DNA from: Bordetella parapertussis
GTDB taxonomy: Bacteria > Pseudomonadota > Gammaproteobacteria > Burkholderiales > JACQAP01
Assembly: GCA_945900965.1 (NCBI GenBank)
Contig: CAMDKM010000004.1
Location: 60,092 to 124,091, forward strand
Reading direction: 5' to 3'
Length of the DNA stretch: 64,000 bases
How positions within the stretch are numbered: position 1 is the stretch's first letter; every line of letters begins with the position of its first letter. The position numbers and the translations under genes are program-made. The notes under the pieces are model-generated. The model searched no databases, had not been told where the DNA came from, and was given only the letters and a program-made list of their open reading frames with translations. Shown here piece by piece: positions 26,291-35,322 of this stretch.

Positions 26291-27174
26291 ATGTAAAGCT
26301 CCTCCGGCATGGGTTCGAACAGATTGGCGTGTTTGATGCCCGGCAGATGAGCCAGTGAGCGGAACTCAGATGAGACGGCGACGTAATCTTCGGTTTCCGC
26401 AACCACCGCCGGTTTGCAGGCGAAAGGATCCCGAACCAGTGCCATCTCGTCGTGGGTACCCATCAAAAAGGTGAAAAATCCGTCCAGCTCCTCGAAACCC
26501 TTCTTGAGTGCGCCGGCCAGATCGTCGCCTTCGCGCAGTCGCCACTCCAAATAACGGCAGGCGGCTTCGGTGTCATTGTCGGTATCGAAGTGAATGCCCA
26601 GCGGTTCGAGCTTGCGCCGGATTTGATAAGGATTCGACAGCGAGCCGTTATGTACCAGACAAAAATCGCGACCCGCGGTGAACGGGTGGGCGCGGTCTGG
26701 CGTGACGGCCGACTCGGTGGCCATGCGGGTATGGCCCACAACATGGGTTCCGGACAGTTTTTCGAAATCGTAGCGCTTGGCCACTTCGGCCGGCGTGCCG
26801 ATGTCCTTGTACAAATCCATCGATTTTCCCACCGACAGCAAATGCAGCTTCGGATAATGCTCCTTGACCCAGGTCTTGACGGTGTCGGGTTCAAGATGGG
26901 AGGTAAGCACCGCGTGATTGCCCTTGATGGCCATTTTGACCGGCGAGCCAAGGTGATGGGAGAAATCGTTCTGCAATTTCATCCAGTCGAAATCCAACGT
27001 CGGCGCAAACAGACTGTATTTGAGTTCGTTGGCGCCGGCCTCCCCGGTATAAGCGGCCAGCCCGGCCGAGTCCGGCCCGCGCTCGCTCATGCCCACCAGC
27101 ATGGGCACCATCCATTCGCCCAGCTTGCTGCGCATTTCGGGTTTCTTGATCAGCAGTCCGACAATTCCGCACAT
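26278..27174 (-). CDS. mgsA: N-methylglutamate synthase subunit A (class II glutamine-amidotransferase-like)
   Basis: 298 residues starting MCGIVGLLIKKPEMRSK. The catalytic Cys2 follows Met directly, as in Ntn-type amidotransferases. Further family motifs are VVGHTRMATES, AHPFTAGRDFCLVHNGSLSN and the FDTDNDTEAACRYLEW region. It would release methylamine from gamma-glutamylmethylamide and channel it to MgsC. Between it and gmaS lies a 183-bp gap filled by inverted repeat A3. Confidence 0.9.
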   Translation of the reverse strand: MCGIVGLLIKKPEMRSKLGEWMVPMLVGMSERGPDSAGLAAYTGEAGANELKYSLFAPTLDFDWMKLQNDFSHHLGSPVKMAIKGNHAVLTSHLEPDTVKTWVKEHYPKLHLLSVGKSMDLYKDIGTPAEVAKRYDFEKLSGTHVVGHTRMATESAVTPDRAHPFTAGRDFCLVHNGSLSNPYQIRRKLEPLGIHFDTDNDTEAACRYLEWRLREGDDLAGALKKGFEELDGFFTFLMGTHDEMALVRDPFACKPAVVAETEDYVAVSSEFRSLAHLPGIKHANLFEPMPEELYIWKV

Positions 27175-27208
27175 GATTTTCAGCCTTTCGTCGCAAAACT
27201 ACAAATTG

Positions 27209-27337
27209 GCCACAGAGGACACAGAGGCCACAGAGAAAAACAACCATTCGATTATCGATGCCTGTTCATCCACGGGTAAATCCCGCAGGCAACACGGATC
27301 TTGGTTTTTTCTTTGTGTGCTCTGTGCCCTCTGTGGC
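27209..27337. repeat. Long inverted repeat, CACAGAG family, copy A3
   Basis: Left arm GCCACAGAGGACACAGAGGC... (27209-27241) pairs with the right arm (27304-27337) ending GCCCTCTGTGGC. It lies inside the methylamine operon between gmaS and mgsA, so the polycistronic mRNA could form a stem of over 30 bp here. Confidence 0.82.
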
Positions 27338-27357
27338 AAAACGATTTTCAATCTGGA

Positions 27358-28692
27358 TCAGAAAAATTCAACGTAGCGGTTCAATTCCCAATCGGAGACG
27401 TGGCGGCAGTACTCCACCCACTCCATGCGTTTGAGGTCGATAAATTCCCTGGACAAATCCGCGCCCAGGGCATCGCAGATCATATCGTCTTTTTCCAGCG
27501 CATCCACCGCTTCCTTCAGGTTTTGCGGAAGAAGCGCGATGCCGTGTTTTGTCAGATTGGATTCGGAGTAGGTGTACAGATTGTCGTTGTTGTGCTGACC
27601 CGGATCGAGCTTGCGCTCCACGCCATCCAGTCCGGCCGCGATGATGGCGGAGGTGACCAGATAGGGATTGGAGCCGCCGTCCGCCAGGCGCATTTCGAGG
27701 CGTCCATAGGGAATACGGACCATGGAGGTGCGGTTGTTGTTGCCGTAGGAAATATAAGCGGGTGCCCAGGTGGCGCCCGACAAGGAACGACCCACCACCA
27801 GGCGCTTGTAGGAATTGATGGTCGGTGCGGCGATGGCGCATATTGCGCGCGCATGCGCGAACAGCCCGCCCAGGAAGTGATAGGCCGTCTTCGACAGGCC
27901 CAGGCCGTTTTTATCGCCATCGTCTTGAAAAATATTCTTCGTCTTACCGTCGCTCATCGAGATGTGATAGTGGGCGCCGCTGCCGGTGCGGTTGGAAAAC
28001 GGCTTGGGCATGAAGGTGCAGACCATGCCGTGTTTTCGGGCGATTTCGGAGGCCGCCATCTTGAAGAAAATAAACTGATCGGCAGTGGTCAGGCAGTCGC
28101 TGTAGGTATAGTTGATTTCGAACTGGCCGTTGGCGTCCTCGTGGTCGATTTGATAGACGTCGAATCCCACCTGCTGCAGACTGCCGACCAGTTCTTCGAG
28201 AAAAGGCGCGTTGCGCGACAGGCCTTTGTAGTCGTAGCAGGGTTTATCCAGGGTGTCGGTGGGGTCGCCCGGCGCATATTTTCCCGAGGCGTCTTTTTTC
28301 AGCAGCATGAACTCCGGCTCAATGCCGGTGTACATCGTCCAGCCGCGTTTCTTGAGTTTTTCCAGTTGACGCTTGAGCACCACGCGGGAGTCGAACGCAT
28401 AGGGCTTGCCGTGTACATGCCCGTCGCACACCAGACGCGCGAAGCCAGGCATCCAGGGCATGGCGCAGAGCGTGCCGATTTCGCCGACCGCCATGTAATC
28501 CGGCCCCTCCGGACCCATGCCGAAACCCCACATGGCAAAACCCGCAAATCCGGCGCCCGTTGTGAGCACGTCCTCCAGATGTGACGCCGGCACCGCCTTG
28601 GATTTGGCCACGCCGTGAATATCGACAAACTGCGCCAGGATGAAGTTGATGTTGTTGTCCTTGAGCCATTGTTTTGCTTCTGCCAGCTTCAT
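27358..28692 (-). CDS. gmaS: Gamma-glutamylmethylamide synthetase (glutamine-synthetase family)
   Basis: 444 residues from ATG 28692 (GGGAG 9 bp upstream). Glutamine-synthetase landmarks are present: [36 protein letters not shown] (metal ligands), [20 protein letters not shown] (ATP site) and [16 protein letters not shown]. The surrounding mgs/mgd genes mark it as GmaS, which ligates methylamine to glutamate with ATP, rather than GlnA. It overlaps the preceding mgdD stop by 4 bp. Confidence 0.92.
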   Translation of the reverse strand: MKLAEAKQWLKDNNINFILAQFVDIHGVAKSKAVPASHLEDVLTTGAGFAGFAMWGFGMGPEGPDYMAVGEIGTLCAMPWMPGFARLVCDGHVHGKPYAFDSRVVLKRQLEKLKKRGWTMYTGIEPEFMLLKKDASGKYAPGDPTDTLDKPCYDYKGLSRNAPFLEELVGSLQQVGFDVYQIDHEDANGQFEINYTYSDCLTTADQFIFFKMAASEIARKHGMVCTFMPKPFSNRTGSGAHYHISMSDGKTKNIFQDDGDKNGLGLSKTAYHFLGGLFAHARAICAIAAPTINSYKRLVVGRSLSGATWAPAYISYGNNNRTSMVRIPYGRLEMRLADGGSNPYLVTSAIIAAGLDGVERKLDPGQHNNDNLYTYSESNLTKHGIALLPQNLKEAVDALEKDDMICDALGADLSREFIDLKRMEWVEYCRHVSDWELNRYVEFF

Positions 28693-29369
28693 GGTTTTTG
28701 CTCCCTTATTAAATTCGGAAATAACGCGCCGATGCCCACCGCGCCGCCACCCAGGTCCTGCGCGATCTCCAACAGATGTTCCCACAGATACGGGGCGAAT
28801 GTGCCGTCGCACCAGATCCGAAACAGCAGTTTTCCCTCCCACAGGCCGGGAATCACCAGTACCGATACCCCGATCATGGATGTCATCACCAACGGTCGGG
28901 CTGCAAGATCGAGCGCTGTGAAATTCACGCTGCAAGTTTGTGCCAGGATTTCGTAAGAGGCCGGGCCAGCCATGGCGATTTCGGCATCCTGGCGCAGAAC
29001 CGGCGTGACACCCGGCAGGCCGCGCTGGAGCCTATCCCTCAGTTGGTCGGCATTGTTTTCGGCAGCGCTGCCATCTTCGATAAAAAATTCCGTCGTGGCC
29101 AATCGCGCGATCAAGCCGCGCTGTCCGAGCGGCCCCCTTTGGTTGATGGCAGGCGGGACAGGTACGCCTTGCTCTTGCAGCCATTTTTCCGCGCCGGCAC
29201 CTTTGAGCCCGAATCGCTTAAGGCAGGAGAGGTCCGTCAATGCCACTGTTTCCAGGTGCACAACGCTGCCCATTGAGAGGGGAACTTGCATGCCCTGATA
29301 AGTTTCCCAGCGCGGGTTCAAGGCCGAAAGCGCGGCGTGCAAAGGACTGGTGCGAATTGCGGCATTCAT
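28689..29369 (-). CDS. mgdD: N-methylglutamate dehydrogenase subunit D (sarcosine-oxidase gamma-like)
   Basis: 226 residues with the weak GcvT-like fold of SoxG ([30 protein letters not shown]). It overlaps the mgdC stop and the gmaS start by 4 bp each, showing tight coupling. It completes the heterotetramer that oxidises N-methylglutamate, releasing a C1 unit to tetrahydrofolate or as formaldehyde and regenerating glutamate. Assignment relies on context as well as on these motifs. Confidence 0.85.
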   Translation of the reverse strand: MNAAIRTSPLHAALSALNPRWETYQGMQVPLSMGSVVHLETVALTDLSCLKRFGLKGAGAEKWLQEQGVPVPPAINQRGPLGQRGLIARLATTEFFIEDGSAAENNADQLRDRLQRGLPGVTPVLRQDAEIAMAGPASYEILAQTCSVNFTALDLAARPLVMTSMIGVSVLVIPGLWEGKLLFRIWCDGTFAPYLWEHLLEIAQDLGGGAVGIGALFPNLIREQKP

Positions 29370-32275
29370 GCCAACACCGCCTTTTGTCGCAAACTTTCCG
29401 GGTCATAAAACGGCGGCTTGACGACACTGGCCTGTACCAGTGAGCCGCCATCCACCCGAATGGAAAACTGGCTGCCGAGCGCCGCTTTTTCGGGCGTCAC
29501 AAACGCCAGTCCGATCACTTCGCCCACGGCCTCGCTGTAAGCAATGCTGGTGACGCGGCCGGCCATTTGACCGTCATGGATGACCAGGTGGCATTCCTTG
29601 GGCATGCGATCCTGTCGTCCATCCGCCAGCGTAAACGCTACCAGCGACTGACGAGGTACCTGGGCCTGAATGATCTTCAGGCTGCGCTGCCCGATGAAGA
29701 AGGGCTTGTCCATCTTGACTGCAAAACCCGAGGCAGCCTCGAAAGGGGTGGTCAAGCCGTCGCTATCCTGGCCGATGATCACATGGGCTTTTTCCAGCCG
29801 CAGAAGACGCTGTGCTTCCACGCCGAAGGCTTGTATACCGTAGCGCGCGCCTTCCTGCATCAGCAGGTCCCACAGGGCCACGCCGTATTGAGCAGGGACA
29901 TGTATTTCGTAACCGAGTTCGCCGACAAAACCCACGCGTAGCAGCCGCGCCGGCATGCCGGCCACTTCTGCTTCGCGCATGCCGAGGTAGGGGAAGGCGG
30001 CTTCCGACAAATCGATGTTCGACAAGGGCGCGAGCAGCGCACGCGAATGCGGGCCGGCCAGATTCACCGCCGCGTAATGACCGGTGACGTTGACGATGCC
30101 GACGTTCAGGCGCCATAGGGCGTTGAGCCGGGCAAGCTCGCGATACACCGTGGCCGAACCGGTTGTAGTAGTGGTGAAATAAAACTGCTGTTCGGCCAGA
30201 CGCGCCACCACACCGTCGTCGATCATCACGCCCGACTCGTCGCACATCAAGCAATAACGCGTGCTGCCCACTTTCATGTTGGCGAAACGGCCGGTGTACA
30301 CACGTTCCAGAAATTCCCCGGCATCGGGTCCGTACACTTCGAGCTTGCCCAGGGTGCCCACGTCGATGATGCCCAGGCTGTTGCGCACCGCCCGCACTTC
30401 GGCCCGCACCGCGTCTTCCTTGCTCATGCTGCCAGCCCGGTAATACTCGGGCCGCAGCCAGGGGCCGGCCTGCATGAATTTCGCGTCGGCCTGCTGGTGT
30501 CGTGTCTGCATCGGCGTCACGCGTTCCGGGTGGAAACTGCGGCCCGCCAGATGCGATAGGGGCACGGGATGGAAAAACGGCCGCGCGGTGGTGCTGCCGA
30601 TCTCCTCGATCGACTTGCCCTTGATCCTGGCCAGAATGCGAATCGCATTCATGTTGGAATGTTTGCCCTGGCTGGGCCCCATGCCAACGGTGGTGTAACG
30701 TTTGAGCAACTCGATATTGTCGAAACCTTCCTGGGCCGCGTCGAAAAAGTCCTTGAGCTGCAAGTCTTCGTCGAAATCGACAAAATTCTTGCCCGAGGCG
30801 TGGGGAAAAATCGGGTAGGGGTGACTGGGGGAGTCTGCCGATATCGGCACCGGGTCGGGTGCCATGCATTGGGCGCCGAGGTGCCGCGCGGCTTCCAGAC
30901 CGGCCCGCGTACCGTCTCTTATTTTTTCTTCAAGCGCGTAGACGCCGTTGGTCCGGCCTGCCGCGAAAACGCCGGCTGGCAATTGCGCCGGAACGAATTG
31001 ATGGATGCGCTCTTCGTACCGAACTTTCGTGCCCGCCTGATAAAGCAGATTCAGGGCGGGTGACCAGCCAACACTCATGACAACACCGTCGCAAGCGATG
31101 CGTTCGCTGCGCGCCCACTCCGGTTCGCCCGTGGCAGAGAGCGGCGCAACCAACACCCCAGTCAGGCCGTCTTTTCCCGCGTTGGCAATCGCCTCCGAGA
31201 TGCAGCCGCGAACCAGTACCTTGATGCCGGCCTTTGCCATGTCGTTGGCAAGACCCGAAGGCTCGTTGCCGCGCAGATCCACCAGCGCGGCGATTTCGAC
31301 GCCGTGGGCGTGCAGATCAAGTGCCGCCCGATAACCCTCCTGGTTGGCTGCAAGCACCACCGCTCGCTGCATGGGCTTGACCCCATGCCGATGGATCAGA
31401 CGCTGGGCGGCCGATGCCAGCATCACGCCCGGAAGATCGTTGTTGCGAAACACGGCCGGTTGTTCGTAGACGCCGGTGGCGATAATCACCGCGCGGGCGC
31501 GCATCTTGGTCATGCGTTCCGCATCCACCAGCGGCACCCAGTGGTCGGCGTAATAACCGGCCGCTTCGGTGGCCAGCATTATCTGCACGTCGGGATTCTG
31601 CGCAATCGCATCACACAGTCGCGCCCGTGTCTTGGCGGTTTCATCGTCAGGGCCGTGCTGATAAGTCAGGCTGCCGCCCGCTTGCGGATTCTCATCGACG
31701 AGCGCCACTTTCAGACCCTGCTGCGCGGCGGCGAGTGCGGCGGCAAGTCCGGAAGGGCCCGCGCCAATGACGAGCACATCGGTGAAAGCGTAACGCTTCG
31801 GCGTCTTGATCTGGGGGGCATCGAATTCCACTTTGCCCAGGCCGGATGTCGCACGGATGATTTTTTCCCAGAAGGGAAACCAGGCTTTCGGCCGGTGAAA
31901 GGCTTTGTAGTAGAACCCCACCGGCAAAAATTTCGACAGTTTGTCGAGTATGCTCAGACGGTCGCGTTTCAACCCGCCGCGGGTGTTGACCGCCATCAGA
32001 TCCATGCCTTCCTGCAACGGTGTGACGTCCGCCCGCAGGTTGAGCCGCTCGCCCCATTGCATCAAGGCGTTCACGTCATGGTTTGCCATCGAGAGAATCC
32101 CGCGCAGGCGGTGATACTTGAAACTGCGTCCCAGCGCACGTACTCCGGCGGCGGCCAGCGCGCTCGACACGGTATCGCCGGCAAAGCCGCTGAACCGCGT
32201 TCCTTCGAAGCGGAATCGCAAGGTTCGGGAACGGTCTATCCATTCGCCGGCGATGGGCGGCAGCCGCTCGCTCAC
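29366..32275 (-). CDS. mgdC: N-methylglutamate dehydrogenase subunit C (sarcosine-oxidase alpha-like)
   Basis: 969 residues starting at a GTG (32273-32275) in a GTGA overlap with the mgdB stop; the frame is open to 32440 but that part is mgdB in another frame. Domains in order: an N-terminal ferredoxin-like segment (FSGFAGDTVSSALAAAGVRA), an NAD/FAD domain (VLVIGAGPSGLAAALAAAQQ), a second nucleotide region (ARAVIIATGVYEQPAVFRNN) and a C-terminal GcvT-like folate domain (DSDGLTTPFEAASGFAVKMD, RVTSIAYSEAVG). This is the order of heterotetrameric sarcosine oxidase alpha. Complete. Confidence 0.92.
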   Translation of the reverse strand: MSERLPPIAGEWIDRSRTLRFRFEGTRFSGFAGDTVSSALAAAGVRALGRSFKYHRLRGILSMANHDVNALMQWGERLNLRADVTPLQEGMDLMAVNTRGGLKRDRLSILDKLSKFLPVGFYYKAFHRPKAWFPFWEKIIRATSGLGKVEFDAPQIKTPKRYAFTDVLVIGAGPSGLAAALAAAQQGLKVALVDENPQAGGSLTYQHGPDDETAKTRARLCDAIAQNPDVQIMLATEAAGYYADHWVPLVDAERMTKMRARAVIIATGVYEQPAVFRNNDLPGVMLASAAQRLIHRHGVKPMQRAVVLAANQEGYRAALDLHAHGVEIAALVDLRGNEPSGLANDMAKAGIKVLVRGCISEAIANAGKDGLTGVLVAPLSATGEPEWARSERIACDGVVMSVGWSPALNLLYQAGTKVRYEERIHQFVPAQLPAGVFAAGRTNGVYALEEKIRDGTRAGLEAARHLGAQCMAPDPVPISADSPSHPYPIFPHASGKNFVDFDEDLQLKDFFDAAQEGFDNIELLKRYTTVGMGPSQGKHSNMNAIRILARIKGKSIEEIGSTTARPFFHPVPLSHLAGRSFHPERVTPMQTRHQQADAKFMQAGPWLRPEYYRAGSMSKEDAVRAEVRAVRNSLGIIDVGTLGKLEVYGPDAGEFLERVYTGRFANMKVGSTRYCLMCDESGVMIDDGVVARLAEQQFYFTTTTTGSATVYRELARLNALWRLNVGIVNVTGHYAAVNLAGPHSRALLAPLSNIDLSEAAFPYLGMREAEVAGMPARLLRVGFVGELGYEIHVPAQYGVALWDLLMQEGARYGIQAFGVEAQRLLRLEKAHVIIGQDSDGLTTPFEAASGFAVKMDKPFFIGQRSLKIIQAQVPRQSLVAFTLADGRQDRMPKECHLVIHDGQMAGRVTSIAYSEAVGEVIGLAFVTPEKAALGSQFSIRVDGGSLVQASVVKPPFYDPESLRQKAVLA

Positions 32276-32547
32276 TGCGCCCCCTGTTCGGAAGGAGTAT
32301 TCCCTGGAAGATAAGTGCGCTGTACTTCGTCGCGCACGGTGTCGCGTTCGGCAATGAACCACACCCCGCTGGGCAGGTGATACCACCATTCCTTTTTCAG
32401 GCCCGGCGCGCCGCTGCGGTTGAACACGTAATCCGCCCATTGATCGTCACTGGCCGAGCCGGGATCGGGCATGTCGCGGATTTCGCCCCAGTAGAAAAAT
32501 TCCGACACCGGACGCAGGCCGTTGATGGGGCAACGCAGCAGTTTCAT
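32272..32547 (-). CDS. mgdB: N-methylglutamate dehydrogenase subunit B (sarcosine-oxidase delta-like)
   Basis: 91 residues, the usual size for SoxD. It begins MKLLRCPINGLRPVSEFFYW, matching the family N-terminus, but Asn replaces the second Cys of the CPxCG zinc knuckle, so the zinc site is probably incomplete. WADYVFNRSGAPGLKKEWWY is the conserved central block. It is separated from mgdA by a 350-bp gap filled with three repeat types, and coupled to mgdC through a GTGA overlap. Confidence 0.88.
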   Translation of the reverse strand: MKLLRCPINGLRPVSEFFYWGEIRDMPDPGSASDDQWADYVFNRSGAPGLKKEWWYHLPSGVWFIAERDTVRDEVQRTYLPGNTPSEQGAQ

Positions 32548-32585
32548 GGGGAAAAACCCGATACACAGGCACCCAAAAACCCTGG

Positions 32586-32605
32586 ATTCCCGCCTGCGCG
32601 GGAAT
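32586..32605. repeat. dRS3-like palindrome ATTCCC-N8-GGGAAT
   Basis: Perfect match including GCGCGG centre extension; preceded by CCTGG and followed by GACAG. Confidence 0.85.
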
Positions 32606-32631
32606 GACAGCTCAGGGCGTATGCGTTCTTC

Positions 32632-32660
32632 GTAGGGTGGGTTAGCGCAGCGTAACCCAC
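32632..32660. repeat. REP-like hairpin GTAGGGTGGGTTAGCGCAGC...
   Basis: GTGGGTTA-CGC-type arms pair (GTGGGTTAgcgcagcgTAACCCAC). This is a widespread proteobacterial REP form; the half-similar copy is at 11088. Confidence 0.8.
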
Positions 32661-32716
32661 TAGCAACGCGTCACCCTTGTTCACCATGATCACCGTAAAT
32701 TTCATCGGGACAAACC

Positions 32717-32880
32717 CAACACAGAGGCACGGAGAACACAGAGAGCACAGAGAGCACAGAGGAAAACCAATTGCTTGTATATATCAGTGTACACACGCGT
32801 AAGGTCAAAGCAATTTTCGATGTGGAACCTGTAATTTCGATTTTCTCGGTGTTCTCCGTGCTCTCTGTGCCTCTGTGTTG
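32717..32880. repeat. Long inverted repeat, CACAGAG family, copy A4
   Basis: Left arm 32717-32762 consists of tandem GAGCACAGA-like units; right arm 32845-32880 is its inverse (GTGCTCTCTGTGCCTCTGTG). The 80-nt centre has no ORF. It lies within the methylamine operon. Confidence 0.82.
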
Positions 32881-32897
32881 AGATTTTCGAACTCACG

Positions 32898-34139
32898 TTA
32901 ATGACCTACAGATGCAGCGCCTTTTTCGCCGGTCAGTTTGAAATTCCGGAAACGCGACAGGCCAAAGCCCTTGATGAGTTCATGGTCGCTGTCGTGGGCC
33001 ACGGTGTAGGACATGGTCTTGCCGCACACGGGGGTGGCTTTGAAGCCCCAGGTACCCCAGCCTGCGTCCAGATAAAAACCCTCGACTGGTGTTTTCCCCA
33101 TGATGGGGGCAAAATCCGGCGTCATGTCTGCCATGCCGGCCCATTGACGGTTGATTTTGGCATGAGACAGAAACGGAAACATGTCCAGCATGTGGGCTGA
33201 GAGGCCTTCGACGAAATCCAGCGTCGAGCGGGTATCGTGGAGTTCATAGGGGTCGAGTGAAGCGCCCATCACCAGCTCGCCGCGCGCCGACTGGCTGACA
33301 TAAACATGCAGGCTGCCGGATACAAAAATCGGATCGAGCCAGGGTTTCATCGGCTCGGTCACCATGGCTTGCAGGGGATGGATATAGATTGGCGTGCGCA
33401 CGCCGACCATGTTGGTGATGCGCGGCGTCGATCCGGCCACCGCACACAGCACTTTGCGTGTGTTTATGTACCCGCGATTGGTTTGCACGCCCTTGACCCG
33501 GCCGTTTTCGACATCGATGCCCAGCGCTTCAGTCTTCTGATGAATCTCCACCCCGCGCTGATCGGCGCCGCGCCCATAACCCCAGGCCACTGCGTCATGG
33601 CGCGCGATGGCGCCGGGCCGGTGAAACAGCGCGCCGAGGATCGGCGCGTGACCGGCACAGGTGATGTCCATGTGCGGGCAGGCCTTCTGCACTTCATCGG
33701 CGTAGACGACTTCGCTGTCCACGCCCATATGTTTGTTCACCTCCGCGCGCCAGCGCATGGTGCGCATGGCTGAGTCAGTGTGGGCCAGCGTGTAATGGCC
33801 ACGGGTTGAATAAAACAAATTCAAGTCGAAGTCCGCCGACAAATCCTGCCAGAGCTTCACGCTACGGTCGAAAAATGCCACGCCCTCGGGCGTCAGGTAA
33901 TTCGAGCGGATGATGGTCGTATTGCGCCCGGTATTGCCGCCGCCGAGATAGCCCTGTTCCAGCACCGCGACATTGGTGATGCCATGATCGCGCGCCAGAT
34001 AATAGGCACTCGCCAGACCGTGCCCGCCGGCGCCGATGATCACCACGTCGTAGCCCGATTTGAGTTTCTCCGGCTCGCGGAACATGCGCGGCTCGGGATG
34101 TGTGGCATTCAGCGCGAAGCGCAGCAGGCGGAAGGGCAT
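32898..34139 (-). CDS. mgdA: N-methylglutamate dehydrogenase subunit A (sarcosine-oxidase beta-like flavoprotein)
   Basis: 413 residues. An FAD-binding GxGxxG-type motif (YDVVIIGAGGHGLASAYYLA) is near the N-terminus, followed by VLEQGYLGGGNTGRNTTIIR and RGYINTRKVLCAVAG; the C-terminus has GFYLDAGWGTWGFKATPV and ends about at the normal SoxB length. It carries the amine-oxidising flavin of MgdABCD. First gene of the operon; a sigma-70-like promoter lies about 57 bp upstream. Confidence 0.92.
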   Translation of the reverse strand: MPFRLLRFALNATHPEPRMFREPEKLKSGYDVVIIGAGGHGLASAYYLARDHGITNVAVLEQGYLGGGNTGRNTTIIRSNYLTPEGVAFFDRSVKLWQDLSADFDLNLFYSTRGHYTLAHTDSAMRTMRWRAEVNKHMGVDSEVVYADEVQKACPHMDITCAGHAPILGALFHRPGAIARHDAVAWGYGRGADQRGVEIHQKTEALGIDVENGRVKGVQTNRGYINTRKVLCAVAGSTPRITNMVGVRTPIYIHPLQAMVTEPMKPWLDPIFVSGSLHVYVSQSARGELVMGASLDPYELHDTRSTLDFVEGLSAHMLDMFPFLSHAKINRQWAGMADMTPDFAPIMGKTPVEGFYLDAGWGTWGFKATPVCGKTMSYTVAHDSDHELIKGFGLSRFRNFKLTGEKGAASVGH

Positions 34140-34195
34140 GGGTAAAAAACGGGATTGGGGAATCGGGAGCAGGGCAGTACCGAGGGAGCGCCAGC

Positions 34196-34257
34196 ATTAT
34201 CGCGGGGCGCACAAAAACATGTCAAGAACGATAGTAAACAAACATTCCTTAAAGGAA
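34196..34257 (-). promoter_or_regulatory. Promoter of the mgd-gmaS-mgs operon with upstream palindrome
   Basis: On the minus strand, -35 TTGACA (34220-34225), 18-bp spacer and -10 GATAAT (34196-34201), predicting a start near 34189 and a 50-nt leader before mgdA. A perfect 13-bp palindrome TTCCTTAAAGGAA (34245-34257) lies about 20 bp upstream of the -35 box and could bind a regulator such as the XRE-cupin protein encoded at 37978. Confidence 0.55.
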
Positions 34258-34267
34258 ACTCACCGAA

Positions 34268-34624
34268 TCAGGCTGTCGGCTTGGGCGGTGGCCCGCGGTG
34301 GAAGTACTCCCAGCGGTAGCGGGCCCAGCGATAGGCATCCAGCACCATCACGCCATAGACAAAAATGCCGCCCGCGTGCCGGCCTGCCCAGGAGTGCTGA
34401 GGCGAGGTGAGGTGATAACTTACCATTGCCAAAAATACCAGGAAAAGCACCATGGTCAGTGCCCGCTGCGGCATGTTGTTCAACACTTGTCCCATACCCG
34501 GCAGCAGCAAGGCGACCAACAGCAGCATCCAGGGTTTGAGCGGGGATTTCAGGGCGGGCGAAGGGTTAGGCGGCTCGGGCAATGTTGTTTCCCGTGCAGG
34601 GTTCCGTGCCGGAAAGAGCGGCAT
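34268..34624 (-). CDS. Small membrane protein, unknown (118 aa)
   Basis: A Pro-rich N-terminus is followed by three hydrophobic segments (PWMLLLVALLLPGMGQVLN, ALTMVLFLVFLAMVSYHL, GGIFVYGVMVLDAYRWARY) and a basic tail. The start is uncertain: ATG 34624 overlaps the upstream gene by 59 bp, while a TTG at 34582 gives a 17-bp overlap and a better-spaced GGGA. Part of the permease gene group by position. No family recognised. Confidence 0.6.
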   Translation of the reverse strand: MPLFPARNPARETTLPEPPNPSPALKSPLKPWMLLLVALLLPGMGQVLNNMPQRALTMVLFLVFLAMVSYHLTSPQHSWAGRHAGGIFVYGVMVLDAYRWARYRWEYFHRGPPPKPTA

Positions 34625-35267
34625 GAATGGACAGAGCCTGTTCCAGCAATGGCGTGAGCAAATCCTGCGCAACGTCCAGGCTTTCGAATTTCGCTGCTCG
34701 CAGCACCAGATAATGCGCCGCAACGCTCTGGGTCAGTTGGTACACAATGCGCACCCCGAGCGGGGTGATCAGCAATTCCTTGGCTTGCGGATGAGCGAAC
34801 AATCTCACGACATGGGGCGTTAATACTGCCAGCACCGGCAATACGGTACGGTTGTTGGCGCGCAAGGTGGCGAATGCGGGCCAGGCAGACGGAAGCGGCA
34901 GAATTTCCGGCAGGTCTGCGGAAGGCGAATAGAACTCGATATTCTGCGGGCGTACCAGCAGGTCCAACACGCCGTCGATGCCTGTGGGGGATTGCAGATC
35001 CGCCTGCAACCAAAGGCTGGGAAACTTGCGAAAGCCGACGGCATCAACAATCGTCCGAAGCTTGATTTCGTGGCCGCGATAGCGCCCCGACAAAGTCGGA
35101 AAACCGGAACGGTCCGCGACTGTCTGCACCCGATCGAATAACGAAAGGCAAGAGTCAAACATGCGCGCACGTTCGCCGTGAACCCGGGCCAGTTCCCTGA
35201 CGTTAAACCGCCATAGTGCAAGCAGCGCGCAGACTCCGAACAAAAACGCCAAGTAGGTCATGCGCAC
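34566..35267 (-). CDS. Membrane-anchored protein, unknown (233 aa)
   Basis: One N-terminal membrane helix (MTYLAFLFGVCALLALWRFN) is followed by a soluble alpha/beta-looking domain with LSLFDRVQTVADRSGFPTLS and GRYRGHEIKLRTIVDAVGFR. It faces either side of the inner membrane, probably the cytoplasm. It lies between the permease gene (55 bp upstream) and a small membrane protein gene whose start it overlaps. Function not recognised; association with methylamine uptake is by position only. Confidence 0.7.
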   Translation of the reverse strand: MRMTYLAFLFGVCALLALWRFNVRELARVHGERARMFDSCLSLFDRVQTVADRSGFPTLSGRYRGHEIKLRTIVDAVGFRKFPSLWLQADLQSPTGIDGVLDLLVRPQNIEFYSPSADLPEILPLPSAWPAFATLRANNRTVLPVLAVLTPHVVRLFAHPQAKELLITPLGVRIVYQLTQSVAAHYLVLRAAKFESLDVAQDLLTPLLEQALSIHAALSGTEPCTGNNIARAA

Positions 35268-35322
35268 TCCCTGACAGGATTTTGCTGGGTTTCCTCCGCG
35301 ACCTCCGTGGCGAAAGCAGTCT

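Larger units (their letters stand above)
32548..32897. other. Repeat-filled gap inside the methylamine operon
   Basis: 350 bp between mgdA and mgdB hold three unrelated repeat types: a dRS3-like palindrome (32586-32605), a REP-like hairpin (32632-32660) and inverted repeat A4 (32717-32880). No gene seen. Confidence 0.8.

Noticed and set aside
27301..28584. Plus-strand open frame opposite gmaS
   Set aside because: Antisense shadow; gmaS motifs are complete.
27358..28692. Glutamine synthetase GlnA assignment
   Set aside because: Operon context with mgs and mgd genes and shorter length favour gamma-glutamylmethylamide synthetase.
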